The notes beneath the pieces were generated by a model. It worked only from the letters and a program-made list of their open reading frames with translations. It searched no databases and had not been told where the DNA came from. Below are positions 17,615 through 26,819 of a DNA stretch of 33,575 nucleotides, in pieces. Source of the stretch: Fibrobacter sp. (GTDB lineage Bacteria > Fibrobacterota > Fibrobacteria > Fibrobacterales > Fibrobacteraceae); assembly GCA_016285835.1 (NCBI GenBank), contig JAEERM010000024.1:1-33575 (forward strand). Direction: 5' to 3'. A program made the position numbers and the translations under genes. Each line of letters begins with the position of its first letter. Position 1 is the stretch's first letter.

Positions 17615-18586
17615 ATGAAAAAAACATCCTACATTCTTTTCTCCGCCCTGCTGATGGTAGCCTGCGGCGACGACAATTCTTCATCTGCAAACGACCAACA
17701 AGAACTCGGCCATGATTTTGGCGACGGTTACGTATACGCCATGCCGTACCGCTACGATCAAGCCTCGGGCATCATTTATCAGGGTACATTTTCCTGCAAT
17801 TACCACGCTGACACAAAAACGTTTGCATGGGAAGAAAATCCAGAATCAATTGAAGCCAAAGCCATTAAAATTGTCGGGGACTCGATGTGGATTGGCCCCA
17901 CAAGCAAAGACATAGCAGAAAACCCTGATTATTACAATTCAGAAACTTTAGCGTTAAGCACCAACCATAACGGCATTTTGGGAACATGGAACGTTACGGG
18001 TTGTAAGCGAAAGCTCGGTCAAACAGAAATAAAATGTACAGAGTATATCGGTAGCCTGAGCGGTATAGCCAAGACTTTGACCTTTACCGAAGATTCCGTC
18101 TACAACAAAACCGTAGTCGACATAAGCTCCGGCACTCATCCGTACAAGACCAACTTCGATAACATTATCGACAGATACTCCGGATATAATGTGGGCGACC
18201 TTACGGTAGACTCGCTTATTAAGGCCAACGAACTCGAGCAACTTCCCGACATGAAATTCCGTATCCACAACCAGGAATTTACCGAAGGGGGCGACGCCCG
18301 TTTTGACTCTACGGGAATGAACTACATCCGCACCATGTCTAGCAACGAAAAGACCTGCACCAACATTCAAACACTAGGCTTCATTACTGAAAAAATGTGT
18401 AAGGAGAAAAGCGAAGATTTCTTGCTTAGCGCTAGGGATAAAAGTGAAGAACGCTACTATTATGAAGATGGCCCTGTAAGCGGCTTTTCCGTAGACAACA
18501 ACGAAGAATATAACGAATGTGTGAAAAAACTGTTTACGGAAGAGACCCTGAACTTCCTCGGCCAATTCAACCGCACATTCAACTAA
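17615..18586 (+). CDS. Lipoprotein of unknown function
   Basis: 323 residues with a type II signal peptide, lipobox MVAC and Cys17, followed by GDDNSSSAND, the usual Fibrobacter-style acidic/serine stretch. The mature part has several Cys (CNYH, GCKRK, IKCTEYIG, KTCTNIQ, KMCKEK, NECVKK) and a lipocalin-like run of short strands (IIYQGTFSCNYHADTKTFAWEEN, LGTWNVTGCKRK), with T/S/W patterns that recall small ligand-binding beta-barrels. The fold guess is weak. It starts 12 bases after the phosphatase stop, has only a poor ribosome site, and closes this plus-strand gene string before a terminator. Confidence 0.8.
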   Translation: MKKTSYILFSALLMVACGDDNSSSANDQQELGHDFGDGYVYAMPYRYDQASGIIYQGTFSCNYHADTKTFAWEENPESIEAKAIKIVGDSMWIGPTSKDIAENPDYYNSETLALSTNHNGILGTWNVTGCKRKLGQTEIKCTEYIGSLSGIAKTLTFTEDSVYNKTVVDISSGTHPYKTNFDNIIDRYSGYNVGDLTVDSLIKANELEQLPDMKFRIHNQEFTEGGDARFDSTGMNYIRTMSSNEKTCTNIQTLGFITEKMCKEKSEDFLLSARDKSEERYYYEDGPVSGFSVDNNEEYNECVKKLFTEETLNFLGQFNRTFN

Positions 18587-18610
18587 CTAAAACAAAGATT
18601 CAATAAAGGG

Positions 18611-18644
18611 AAATCCCCCGCTTCGGCGCGAGGGATTCTTTTTG
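18611..18644 (+). terminator. Rho-independent terminator after the lipoprotein gene
   Basis: AATCCC pairs with GGGATT around an inner CGC-TTCG-GCG tetraloop stem, followed by CTTTTTG. It serves the plus-strand gene string ending at 18586. Read the other way, the T-tract is poor, so it is less likely to serve the minus-strand gene at 18663 unless weakly bidirectional. Confidence 0.75.
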
Positions 18645-18662
18645 TATTCCGTTTAGATGTTT

Positions 18663-21600
18663 CTATTTGCGGGACTTCTTGCCGCCCTTGCGGTACACAC
18701 CCGTCTTGATCGTTCTCGTTTCCTTGTGGCCATCCTCGAACTTGAAGAATATCTTCCAGATGTAGATACCCGTGCCCACCTTGCGTCCCTTCTCGGAACG
18801 GTTGTCCCAATGCAAGAAGCTCTGCTTGAACTGGTCTTTGGAGTTTCCACGAGCCGATTCTTCCATTTCGCCATGGTAGCCGAACTTCTGCTTGAAATGC
18901 GTCACGTAGGTCGATATTCCGTCGAAGATGTAGACTTCGGCCGTGTATGGAGACATGGTTTTTACGCTGATGGCCGACAAGGTATCCGGCAAACGTTCCC
19001 ATTCGGAGCCCTTGGGCGGAATCCACTTCGGAGTTTTGCCAATGCCACTAACAGGCTGGAGAGGCTTGACTTCGCTGAGGTAGAACGAGCCATCCCTCCC
19101 TTCTATCTTGACGCCACCACGCCCCATTGAATTGCCAGCCAGATCTTCGTACGAGGCCGAGGGATTGGTAAACAAACAAGATCCCACCTTGAGAGAATAA
19201 TCATCAAGGATAAGAACCCATTGTAGCCCGTTTTCCCTAATTATCGGGTCATGCTTCAAATTGAGCGATTGAGAGACAGTGTCTTCGCAAGACGAAGAAT
19301 AGCGGAAGAGTTTCTTCCATGCATTCTCGTCGCCAACATTCGTAACAGGTTCCGAAAGGCTGACGATGAGCGTGTCTGGCGGGGTTTCCGATTTCGGATC
19401 CATGTACTCATCAAGGCCTATTGTTCCCGGAGCTTTGGTTGCCTTGGTAGGAACGGCACCCACCCTGTCCGAAAGCATAACATTTTCCAGTTTATCAGAA
19501 TAAATCGTGGTAAAACTCAAGAAAGGCTTCCTCACGGTGTCAGCCTTGGTCAACCCATAATTGTACGGCTTGTTGATGTATGCTTCGAACCATTTCCCGT
19601 CCGAACGGTTTCTCTTAATCGTACCATCCGGAACGAACCGCCATTCACCACGATTCGAATTCCAGAAGATGGAGTCGATGCTCGTGATATTATCGTCGTG
19701 TTCTTCCTTGAAATGGACTCGCACAAAGTCAGCACGACCATCCAAATCCTTGTCGTAAATTTCGGCAGTGTCCGCAATGAGCGAGTAAACAATGGAATCG
19801 CGCGGAGACGGCGTAAGCGTATCCTCCGGAACAGAGTCCACAACAGAAGAGTCCGTGTCAACGAAATGAATCAAGCAAGCATCCGTCAAAAGCGTTCCAT
19901 CCTTCGGGTTACGCACCGACGTCCCTCTTGCATCCGTCACGCGGATATAATATTCAATCCGATCATAATCACGAACGTTCGCCGGGAACTCCACAATCCA
20001 CGAATCGTTCTTGTCGACATAGGAAAGGAGCTTTTCCTGGAATATAACCGTTTTCGAATCTCTGAAATAGAGTTTTACAGCATCGACACCGTCGCTATCC
20101 TTGATTTTGAAGGAGAACGTCTTAATATCCGTCGTAGAGTCTTCACATGCCACAGAAAGGACCTCTACACTGGGGATATCGTTGTCAACAAAGATGGTGT
20201 AAGGTTCCTTGGACGGGTTCTGGATTTTCGGAGATTTGCCAGCTTGCCCAAGAATGTCCACTGCGAAAACATAGAAATCAAGCCCAGGAGCCATAACAAG
20301 ATCTGCCGGGACCGTAAATTTCCAAAGGCTATCGTGCACGTTCTGGAGCGGATACTGGGTGAAGAAACCGTTCACGCCGGAAGTGCGCAGATACACGTCA
20401 GCGTAGCTGATTCCGACCTGGCTCTTTATATACACACCAATCGTGAGCGGATTGTTGGACGCCTGGGAGTTGTTGATCAGTTCCCATGTATTCTCGGTGA
20501 GGGTTACAACCGGCGGGATGGACGTTTCACTCCACTGGGCCGTATCACCTGTAGTAATCTTGTTGAACTTCATGCCGATAGCGACATTGTGCGACTCCCC
20601 ATTCTGAACCGTATCGGGAGTCTGATAACAGACGACGTACTGCGAAAGAACATTGTCACGAATACCGGCATAGAGACCAGCCAGTTCGCTAGCATCGCTC
20701 GCAAGCGAGAATGTGCCACCCGAACCTTCTGCCAAATTCGCCAGCGGGTATTTTGTCTCGCTTTCGAGAGCAATGGTATAGATAGGCGTCTTTTTCGCAT
20801 TGGCCTGGTCAACAGTACCTCTCACATCTTTGGAACCGCTATTGTTATCGCCATCGGAGAACACAATAACCACGGTTGCGTTGGTTTCGTTTACGATCTG
20901 CTGTAAACCGACATTCGTTCCCGTGATGATATTCGTCAACCTGCCATCAGGTATGATGGAATCCACGGCCTGGAGCAATAAGGTCCTGTTCGAAGTCATC
21001 GCCTGGTGAACTACGGTAGAATCGACAAGGACAGAATCCTTTTTGACTGAATCGACCTCTACCTTAAAAGCGCCCTTGAAGCCAACAATAGATGTTCTAT
21101 CATAGGGGCCCATGTCGTTAACAAACGTACGAATTGCATCTTTTGCCTTTTCCATGCGGTTATTCGTTTTCATCGAGGTGCTCTCGTCTACGACAATAAC
21201 AACGGAGACGCCGGTGACATCGTTTATGCTCGTGACCTGGGGCTGTATAGATTTTCCATCCTGAGTCAGAGTAAAATCGTCAGCAACGAGTCCGTAAAAT
21301 GAATGGCCCGTACTCTTATCTGCGACAGAAACCTGTGCACAGATTTCAGGATAATTGCTTATATCAAGTTTGGAAATGTTTAACAAAGGTTCCGCAGACT
21401 CATCATTTATGAATGTGGCCTTTACAGAACAGACCGAATCAATCAAAGTGACTACCGTCCTAGAATTCTTCGGAGAGGCAATGTTCATATCCCCTTCTGT
21501 GTTCACCCAGGACTTGAACTTGTAACCACCATAAGGCCATGCAGTAAGAATCGTCTCGGCACCGGGGGCCGTATAAACCTTCCCGGACGGATTAACGGAG

Positions 21601-23405
21601 CCCGACTTGGCCGTCAACACGTTCAACACATAAGGAGTCGAAATCCAGACCTTGACCGACTTGTTCGGGATGTTCTTGGAACTGTCTTGAAGAGACCAAT
21701 ATAGAGGAACTCCAGCAGAGCCCTTAATAGTAAAGCTTTCCTTACCACTGACCGCACTTTCAGACAAAACATTCTCAAAGGTTTTGTCTACTCCGTAATC
21801 CTTGAATATCCCGCCAATGGGGTCGACTGGTTCGAAATTGATTATGTAAGTGGCTGTGTCAGGAGGAGTCCAAGTAAACCGGATTGCCGACTGAGAAGAC
21901 TCACTGTAATAGTTTTTCTGGTAATTGAAAGTCTGTTTTGCCTTGGTAAGTGTGTAAATGGAACTCGCCTTAAAGCGGGCTTTCAATTCAGTATTCGCAG
22001 AGACCGAAACATACGTATAAGGAGATTCCTTGTCCTCGATATCAGGCGAGCCTGACACCGTCTGCCAGTCCGAAAAACGGTATCCACTATCCGCTTCGGC
22101 AGCAATGGAGTATTTCGTGCCAGAATAGGCCGTTGAATAACCACCTGCCGGAATCACTTTTCCATTCCCGTCAGAGCTGAGCGCGAGGCCGAACGCTTGC
22201 GTTGCATAGTTGATATAGAATGGGTTCTCATTCTTGCTATATCTATAAACGACTATAGAGAGAACATCCCCTTGCGAAAGCGTCTGTGTTTCGCTGAAAG
22301 CTCCAAGGAACTTCTTTGAAACAGATATTGTTTGATAGTCAACATCCGTATAGCGAATGTAATACAGAGAATCATTAGAAAAATCGTTTGAGACAACGAT
22401 GGTATAGGAACCCGCGCTAGGCGCCGTAAAGGTAAACCTTACTCCAACATGCCCGTTGGTCACCTCTTTTGCATACACATTGTCTGTAAAATTGTACTTA
22501 ACTGGCTTCGCCGTAATGGTATAAATTTTCCCTGCCGTGAATACTGCATTCAATTTGCAGTCACTTTTTATATTTACAACTCTTGTCGTGTCTTTTTTAT
22601 TATCTATGATAGAACAAGTACCGGATGTAACTTCCCAATGATCAAATACATTGTCCTTGGCCGGTGTAGCATAAATTTTGATAGAATCCGTGTCTAAAGC
22701 TTTACTAAAGGATGTGACTTTCTTGTTTACGGAATCAACATAAGCAGTTCCATTACCCGTATGCGTTGCGCTCAAAGTATATGTCCGCGCAAAACGGACA
22801 AATAAGGAATCCTTCATGTCTATATTGGGATAACCCGAAACAAAAATGAAAAAATACTTTTTCGTATCTGCCTGCATCTTGAAAAAGCACTTTTTTTGAA
22901 AACAATCTCGACTTATGCTGAATGTATCACTGGGTGCACTTGTAGTAAAAGTGGAATCTCTAAGGAAATTCATAATTCCCAAAGTTTGACTATTCTTATA
23001 AACAAGGGCATACTGTCCATCTTCGTCAGGTTCTGCATACATCCGGACACCATATAATGAAGATCTAGGTATCTTGACGCTGTTTTTATCAAAATTGAAT
23101 TTAGTCGTCTTGTCTGTAATTTCATAGATGGGTAAATTCTGAATTACCCTTCTAATGACAACATCATTCGACGATGGAATAAATCCGGTGGAATCAACAG
23201 CCGCATCGGTAAATATTCCTGTACCCGAAACAACTTCCCACTTAACGAAATTTTCGCCATAATTAAGGCTTTTACGCGATGTAACAGAAAGCGTATCGCC
23301 AATGGCCACATTATACGAAACAGTATCTCCTTCTATGGATACACTCGCATTGGCCCCCGCAGCAAAGACAAGAGAACAAAGTAAAAGGACAAAAAAGACG
23401 ATCAA
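18663..23405 (-). CDS. Giant secreted multidomain VWA protein
   Basis: ~1580 residues. I place the start at TTG 23405, because AGAGAGG lies five bases upstream; TTG 23420 would add five residues (one Arg) but has no ribosome site. After the signal peptide come four Listeria/InlB-B-like beta repeats ending in W-x-x-x-x-G (~20-100, ~185-290, ~405-480, ~590-665), alternating with three PPC-like sandwiches that begin K/TFNFxKN or KYNFTDN. A VWA domain (~730-930) has a MIDAS (VVDESTS, later SDGDN). Ig-like modules and an EF-loop-like DKDLDGRADF follow. A FlgD-type Ig domain near the C-terminus (WDNRSEKGRKVGTGIYIW) precedes a basic tail (GGKKSRK). It is probably a surface adhesin or scaffold; no enzymatic motif is seen. 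Confidence 0.88.
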   Translation of the reverse strand: MIVFFVLLLCSLVFAAGANASVSIEGDTVSYNVAIGDTLSVTSRKSLNYGENFVKWEVVSGTGIFTDAAVDSTGFIPSSNDVVIRRVIQNLPIYEITDKTTKFNFDKNSVKIPRSSLYGVRMYAEPDEDGQYALVYKNSQTLGIMNFLRDSTFTTSAPSDTFSISRDCFQKKCFFKMQADTKKYFFIFVSGYPNIDMKDSLFVRFARTYTLSATHTGNGTAYVDSVNKKVTSFSKALDTDSIKIYATPAKDNVFDHWEVTSGTCSIIDNKKDTTRVVNIKSDCKLNAVFTAGKIYTITAKPVKYNFTDNVYAKEVTNGHVGVRFTFTAPSAGSYTIVVSNDFSNDSLYYIRYTDVDYQTISVSKKFLGAFSETQTLSQGDVLSIVVYRYSKNENPFYINYATQAFGLALSSDGNGKVIPAGGYSTAYSGTKYSIAAEADSGYRFSDWQTVSGSPDIEDKESPYTYVSVSANTELKARFKASSIYTLTKAKQTFNYQKNYYSESSQSAIRFTWTPPDTATYIINFEPVDPIGGIFKDYGVDKTFENVLSESAVSGKESFTIKGSAGVPLYWSLQDSSKNIPNKSVKVWISTPYVLNVLTAKSGSVNPSGKVYTAPGAETILTAWPYGGYKFKSWVNTEGDMNIASPKNSRTVVTLIDSVCSVKATFINDESAEPLLNISKLDISNYPEICAQVSVADKSTGHSFYGLVADDFTLTQDGKSIQPQVTSINDVTGVSVVIVVDESTSMKTNNRMEKAKDAIRTFVNDMGPYDRTSIVGFKGAFKVEVDSVKKDSVLVDSTVVHQAMTSNRTLLLQAVDSIIPDGRLTNIITGTNVGLQQIVNETNATVVIVFSDGDNNSGSKDVRGTVDQANAKKTPIYTIALESETKYPLANLAEGSGGTFSLASDASELAGLYAGIRDNVLSQYVVCYQTPDTVQNGESHNVAIGMKFNKITTGDTAQWSETSIPPVVTLTENTWELINNSQASNNPLTIGVYIKSQVGISYADVYLRTSGVNGFFTQYPLQNVHDSLWKFTVPADLVMAPGLDFYVFAVDILGQAGKSPKIQNPSKEPYTIFVDNDIPSVEVLSVACEDSTTDIKTFSFKIKDSDGVDAVKLYFRDSKTVIFQEKLLSYVDKNDSWIVEFPANVRDYDRIEYYIRVTDARGTSVRNPKDGTLLTDACLIHFVDTDSSVVDSVPEDTLTPSPRDSIVYSLIADTAEIYDKDLDGRADFVRVHFKEEHDDNITSIDSIFWNSNRGEWRFVPDGTIKRNRSDGKWFEAYINKPYNYGLTKADTVRKPFLSFTTIYSDKLENVMLSDRVGAVPTKATKAPGTIGLDEYMDPKSETPPDTLIVSLSEPVTNVGDENAWKKLFRYSSSCEDTVSQSLNLKHDPIIRENGLQWVLILDDYSLKVGSCLFTNPSASYEDLAGNSMGRGGVKIEGRDGSFYLSEVKPLQPVSGIGKTPKWIPPKGSEWERLPDTLSAISVKTMSPYTAEVYIFDGISTYVTHFKQKFGYHGEMEESARGNSKDQFKQSFLHWDNRSEKGRKVGTGIYIWKIFFKFEDGHKETRTIKTGVYRKGGKKSRK

Positions 23406-23460
23406 ATCGGCCTCTCTCAAAAAAAGTTTAAATGCAAAGAAAAAACTTGCAATTCTTTAT

Positions 23461-23468
23461 AAAATATA
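23461..23468 (-). promoter_or_regulatory. TATATTTT box upstream of the VWA gene
   Basis: The minus strand reads TATATTTT, the same box as at 7846-7853. Transcription would begin near 23454, giving a ~50-base leader that contains AGAGAGG before TTG 23405. Motif-based only. Confidence 0.4.
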
Positions 23469-23520
23469 CACTTATTTTAACTGGGAAAAAGGTAAACAAA
23501 TATATAACACAAAACATTTC

Positions 23521-23551
23521 AAAAAAAGAGACGGACCCCTTCGGATCCGTC
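23521..23551 (-). terminator. Terminator of the Cys-rich repeat protein gene
   Basis: On the minus strand GACGGATCC pairs with GGGTCCGTC around a GAAG loop (nine pairs, one G-U), followed by TCTTTTTTTG. It lies 28 bases past the TAA of the gene at 23579-25180 and separates it from the VWA gene. Confidence 0.9.
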
Positions 23552-23578
23552 CCCCTTTACATTTGCAATTCTCTGCTA

Positions 23579-25180
23579 TTAGCGGATGGAAACGCGCTGC
23601 ATGGCAACGAGCTTGTTACCAGCGGTCACGCGAACCAGGAGAACGCCCTTGCCAGCGAACTTGGCGAAGTCAACATCCTTGACCATGCCGCTGAAGGATT
23701 CGCTGTGGAGGAGCTTGCCGTTCATGTCGAACACGCGGAGCGTCTTGACATCGGCAGTGGTAGAAACAACGTTGAGAGTCTTGTCTGCAACGGCGATCTT
23801 ACCAGCAGCCTTCGGTTCCGGCTTAGCTTCCGGCTTCGGTTCTTCCTTGAGCACGAATTCCGTGCAGGAAGTTTCAACCCACCACCAAGAATCATAGGCA
23901 TTGCCGTTGATTGCGTGAGCATAACCAGCATTGTCAACACCACCAAGACGATCCGGATTCAGCACATAGCACTTGCCTTCTTCCATGCCGTTCAGACCGG
24001 CATTGTAGCAATGTTCGCTGTAGCCACCCACATCGTGTTCATAGGTAATGCAGCCCTTTTCGACTTCGTCATAGAGGCTCATATCAACCGGAGCAACGTA
24101 GACCTTTTCGCATTCCGTTTCAACCCACCAGTGAGAATCAAAGGCATTGCCGTTGATGTACTGGTCGTTAGCGTGGTGAGCAATACGATTCGGATTCATG
24201 GCATAGCACTTGCCTTCTTCCATGCCGTTCAGGCCGGACTTGTAGCAGTTTTCGGCATAGTGGCCAGCACCATGGACGTAGTTGATGCACTTGTCCTGGA
24301 TGTACTGAGCGCATTCTTCCTTGTCGGCATTGGCAACGTCAGAGCAGTTGACTTCTTCAGTTTCCTGCTGGCCTTCAGAACCCTGACCTTCAGAACCCTG
24401 ACCTTCGGAACCCTGACCTTCGGAGCCCTGGCCTTCAGAACCCTGGCCTTCGGAACCCTGGCCTTCAGAACCCTGGCCTTCAGAACCCTGGCCTTCAGAA
24501 CCCTGGCCTTCAGACTGGCATTCAATTTCTACACCAGTTTCCGGATCCGTGCAAACGCCCTGGCCTTCGGAGCCCTGGCCTTCAGAACCCTGGCCTTCAG
24601 AACCCTGACCTTCGGAACCCTGACCTTCGGAGCCTTCTTCTTCGCACTGGACAATATTGCCTTCAGCATCGCGGCAGAATTCAATGTCAGCGCAATCCAT
24701 TTCAACCCACCACCAGGATTCAGAAGCCTGGTTGTTGATCCACTTCGGAACGGCGCCACGAGCGGTGTTGAACGTGTAGCACTTGCCTTCCTTCATGTTC
24801 TCGAGGCCTTCGCTGTAGCAGTGCTTGTCATAATCCTGCGTGCCGTTTTTGAACGCGATGCAACCTCTGGAGACAATCTTGTAGGTGCCTTCGACTGGTT
24901 CCGGAACAGGAGCAGCTTCAACGCACGGAGTTTCCACCCACCACCAAGTTTCGGTAGCCTGGTTGTTGACCCACTGAGGAACCGGGCCACGGAGCGTATT
25001 GAAGGTATAGCAAGTGCCAGCCTTCATGTTTTCGAGGCCACTGTTGTAGCAGTTCTGATCATAATCCTTTGTGCCGTTCACGAATGCAACGCAACCCTTT
25101 TCGGCCCACGGAGTTTCTTGAGCAGCTGCAAACGATGCGAGCATCGCCACAGCCATAGATGAATAGATAAATTTCTTCAT
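23579..25180 (-). CDS. Secreted Cys-rich modular protein with GSEGQ repeats
   Basis: 533 residues; the signal peptide is cut after FAAA before QETP. Four tandem modules follow the pattern C-x13-C-x12-C-x(28 to 34)-C, with Y/N-rich centre, GLENMK/GLNGMEEGKCY and a closing WWVE-x-x-C: Cys 30/44/57/86 and 107/121/134/163, then two more after the repeats. Between modules 2 and 3 lie two GSEGQ tracts (5 and 10 copies), each preceded by a short C-D-x-E/T-x10-C element. The last ~70 residues (KTLRVFDMNGKLL ... LLVRVTAGNKLVAMQRVSIR) resemble a type IX secretion sorting domain. I know no named domain for the Cys module. Exposed Trp clusters could suit carbohydrate binding; that is a guess. AGAAGG precedes ATG 25180. 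Confidence 0.88.
   Translation of the reverse strand: MKKFIYSSMAVAMLASFAAAQETPWAEKGCVAFVNGTKDYDQNCYNSGLENMKAGTCYTFNTLRGPVPQWVNNQATETWWWVETPCVEAAPVPEPVEGTYKIVSRGCIAFKNGTQDYDKHCYSEGLENMKEGKCYTFNTARGAVPKWINNQASESWWWVEMDCADIEFCRDAEGNIVQCEEEGSEGQGSEGQGSEGQGSEGQGSEGQGVCTDPETGVEIECQSEGQGSEGQGSEGQGSEGQGSEGQGSEGQGSEGQGSEGQGSEGQGSEGQQETEEVNCSDVANADKEECAQYIQDKCINYVHGAGHYAENCYKSGLNGMEEGKCYAMNPNRIAHHANDQYINGNAFDSHWWVETECEKVYVAPVDMSLYDEVEKGCITYEHDVGGYSEHCYNAGLNGMEEGKCYVLNPDRLGGVDNAGYAHAINGNAYDSWWWVETSCTEFVLKEEPKPEAKPEPKAAGKIAVADKTLNVVSTTADVKTLRVFDMNGKLLHSESFSGMVKDVDFAKFAGKGVLLVRVTAGNKLVAMQRVSIR
24370..24520 (-). repeat. 15-bp tandem repeat encoding GSEGQ (10 copies)
   Basis: Ten in-frame copies of a 15-bp unit that differ mostly at silent third positions (GAA/GAG, TCC/TCT-type changes). 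It encodes a flexible acidic linker inside the Cys-rich protein. Length change by slippage would stay in frame. Confidence 0.9.
24558..24632 (-). repeat. 15-bp tandem repeat encoding GSEGQ (5 copies)
   Basis: A second, shorter tract of the same unit, separated from the ten-copy tract by a 13-residue Cys-x10-Cys element (VCTDPETGVEIEC). Confidence 0.9.
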
Positions 25181-25212
25181 ACTACCTTCTTTTGCCTTGG
25201 TTGTGAAATCTT

Positions 25213-25241
25213 ATTTTACAAGGCAGAAAACAATATAACAA
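25213..25241 (-). promoter_or_regulatory. Promoter of the Cys-rich repeat protein gene
   Basis: The minus strand shows TTGTTA, a 17-base spacer and TAAAAT, with an A/T-rich upstream region (25242-25330) that could act as an UP element. The start of transcription would be near 25206, about 25 bases before ATG 25180. Confidence 0.55.
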
Positions 25242-25445
25242 TTTTTTTCTGTCGTTAGGAACGAATAAAATATTTTGTTATTTTTATTGTAACTAAATTT
25301 ATACTTATTTTTTTATATAAATATAAGGAAGTTTGTCTTAAGGCCACGCCTCACAAGGGATTGCGTTCAATACAATGTAATACAGGCCATCCGCAAAAAA
25401 TCTATTTTCGGCCTATTTGTATAAAAAATTTTACAAAAATCATTC
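25242..25445. other. A/T-rich intergenic stretch, no gene seen
   Basis: No frame here looks coding. The part next to the promoter is strongly A/T-rich. At 25339-25390 a block beginning TTAAGGCCACGCCT and ending ACAGGCC loosely echoes the inverted-repeat element at 28271-28346 (TTAAGGCCACCTCT ... ACAGGC), but the pairing arms are not preserved. Confidence 0.5.
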
Positions 25446-25465
25446 AAAAAAGAGCCCGTTTAGGC
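25446..25465 (-). terminator. Short terminator after folC
   Basis: On the minus strand GCCT pairs with GGGC around AAAC, followed by TCTTTTTT. The stem is only four pairs, but it sits five bases past the folC stop and has a good T-tract. Confidence 0.55.
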
Positions 25466-25470
25466 AATTT

Positions 25471-26814
25471 TTAGTGATTTTCATTAACGGATGGCGCAAG
25501 TTTTTTAAAAAATTTAAACCCATCAAAGTCATTTTTGAGAATTTGGACAACCGAGCCTATTAAATAAAGGCTTCCGGTAATCAAAAGAGGCCCCTCAGAG
25601 GCATCCAGAATACCCTGTATATAAGTCTCCGACATTTCGCCAGCACTCGCCACAAGCCCACCGAGAGACTCTATCTCCGTCTGCAAGTCCGAAAGCTCAC
25701 GGAAACGGGTGTAAGGCGTCCTCGTGACATGCCATTGACTCACATGGGGCATCATCAGCCGGAGCATTTCATGGAGGTCTTTGTCCTTGAGAGCCCCAAA
25801 CAAGCAATGGAATTTTTGTCCAGGGTAATATTCGCCTAAAGTTTGCACCAAGCGCCGGACCGCATGGGAATTATGCGCCCCGTCCAATATGACCTTCACG
25901 GTTCCATCCGAACCGGTCAAAGTTTGCATCCGGCCAGCCCACGAACGCGTCTCAAGCGATTTTATAGACAAGGCATCGTCGTAACGTTTTCCGGCACGAT
26001 CCGGAGCTTTCAAGAATAGCTCGGCAGCCTTGAGCGAAAGGCTTGAATTTTCAACGTAGTGGTGCCCGAGATTCGGAAGTTTGACATCGGTCCGGATTTC
26101 AGGAACGACAACGGAGGCTCCGAGAGCTGTAGCGTATTCACGCGCCTCCTCAAGCAAATCCGGCCCAAGCCCGCCAAGAACAAAAACCTTGCCCAAAGCA
26201 TCGCCGACAACGCCTGTAGTTTCGCCCGGCACCCCAAGCACCCCCATCTTCTCGCGAAGGATTGCTGATTCCGTAGGCCCTAGAACCTCTGTATGTTCGA
26301 GCCCGATACTCGTCACGATGGCCATATCGCCACCGGCAACCGCGGTGCTATCGAGACGCCCGCCCATGCCCGCTTCGAGCACAGCTACATCGACGCCCTT
26401 CTCTGCATAATAAAGAAACGCAGCAACAGTCAAGACCTCGAAAAACGTAGGTTCCAGAGCGGGTTTGCCGAGCGCAACCTGTGCCGACGACACGGATTCT
26501 GCCGCCTGTTTTACCTGCAACAAAAGCCGGTCAAGATCCGCTTCTGAAATAGGTTCATCGTCAACGCGGATACGTTCACGCAGACTCACCAAATGCGGGC
26601 TCGTGTAAAGCCCCGTTCTAAACCCGTGCGCCTGCAAAATGCCAGCCAAGTAAAAACTCGTCGAGCCCTTGCCGTTCGTGCCCACGACATGGATAGACTT
26701 GAATTTTCGCTCAGGATTCCCGAGAGCATCGCAAATCATGCGCGTAGAATCCAGCCCGGGAACCATCCCGAACATCAAGCGAGTTTCAAGATATTTCATG
26801 CCATCGGATAACAT
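25471..26814 (-). CDS. folC: Folylpolyglutamate synthase / dihydrofolate synthase
   Basis: 447 residues from ATG 26814, where the conserved MLSDGMKYLETRL start of the family begins. ATG 26799 is a possible alternative; the in-frame TTG at 26847 lies in repeat sequence and is unlikely. The Mur-ligase-like ATPase shows P-loop VVGTNGKGST (residues 44-52), TSPHLVSLRERI (71-82), LEAGMGGRLDST, SIGLEHTEVLG and a C-domain ILDGAHN. It adds glutamate to (dihydro)folate and probably also makes dihydrofolate from dihydropteroate. The length is standard for the bifunctional enzyme. No other folate gene is adjacent. No ribosome site is seen; a TATATTTG box ends five bases before the ATG, so the mRNA may be leaderless. 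Confidence 0.92.
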   Translation of the reverse strand: MLSDGMKYLETRLMFGMVPGLDSTRMICDALGNPERKFKSIHVVGTNGKGSTSFYLAGILQAHGFRTGLYTSPHLVSLRERIRVDDEPISEADLDRLLLQVKQAAESVSSAQVALGKPALEPTFFEVLTVAAFLYYAEKGVDVAVLEAGMGGRLDSTAVAGGDMAIVTSIGLEHTEVLGPTESAILREKMGVLGVPGETTGVVGDALGKVFVLGGLGPDLLEEAREYATALGASVVVPEIRTDVKLPNLGHHYVENSSLSLKAAELFLKAPDRAGKRYDDALSIKSLETRSWAGRMQTLTGSDGTVKVILDGAHNSHAVRRLVQTLGEYYPGQKFHCLFGALKDKDLHEMLRLMMPHVSQWHVTRTPYTRFRELSDLQTEIESLGGLVASAGEMSETYIQGILDASEGPLLITGSLYLIGSVVQILKNDFDGFKFFKKLAPSVNENH

Positions 26815-26819
26815 GCGCG

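Noticed and set aside
19251-20906. Long open frame on the plus strand (551 codons)
   Set aside because: It is antisense to the VWA gene, has Arg/Ile-rich composition, no ribosome site and no recognisable domain; the minus-strand frame is clearly the real one.
23432-25162. Open frame antisense to the Cys-rich protein (576 codons)
   Set aside because: It owes its length to the repeat tract (AFRTLAF-like translation); the minus frame has a signal peptide, promoter, ribosome site and terminator.
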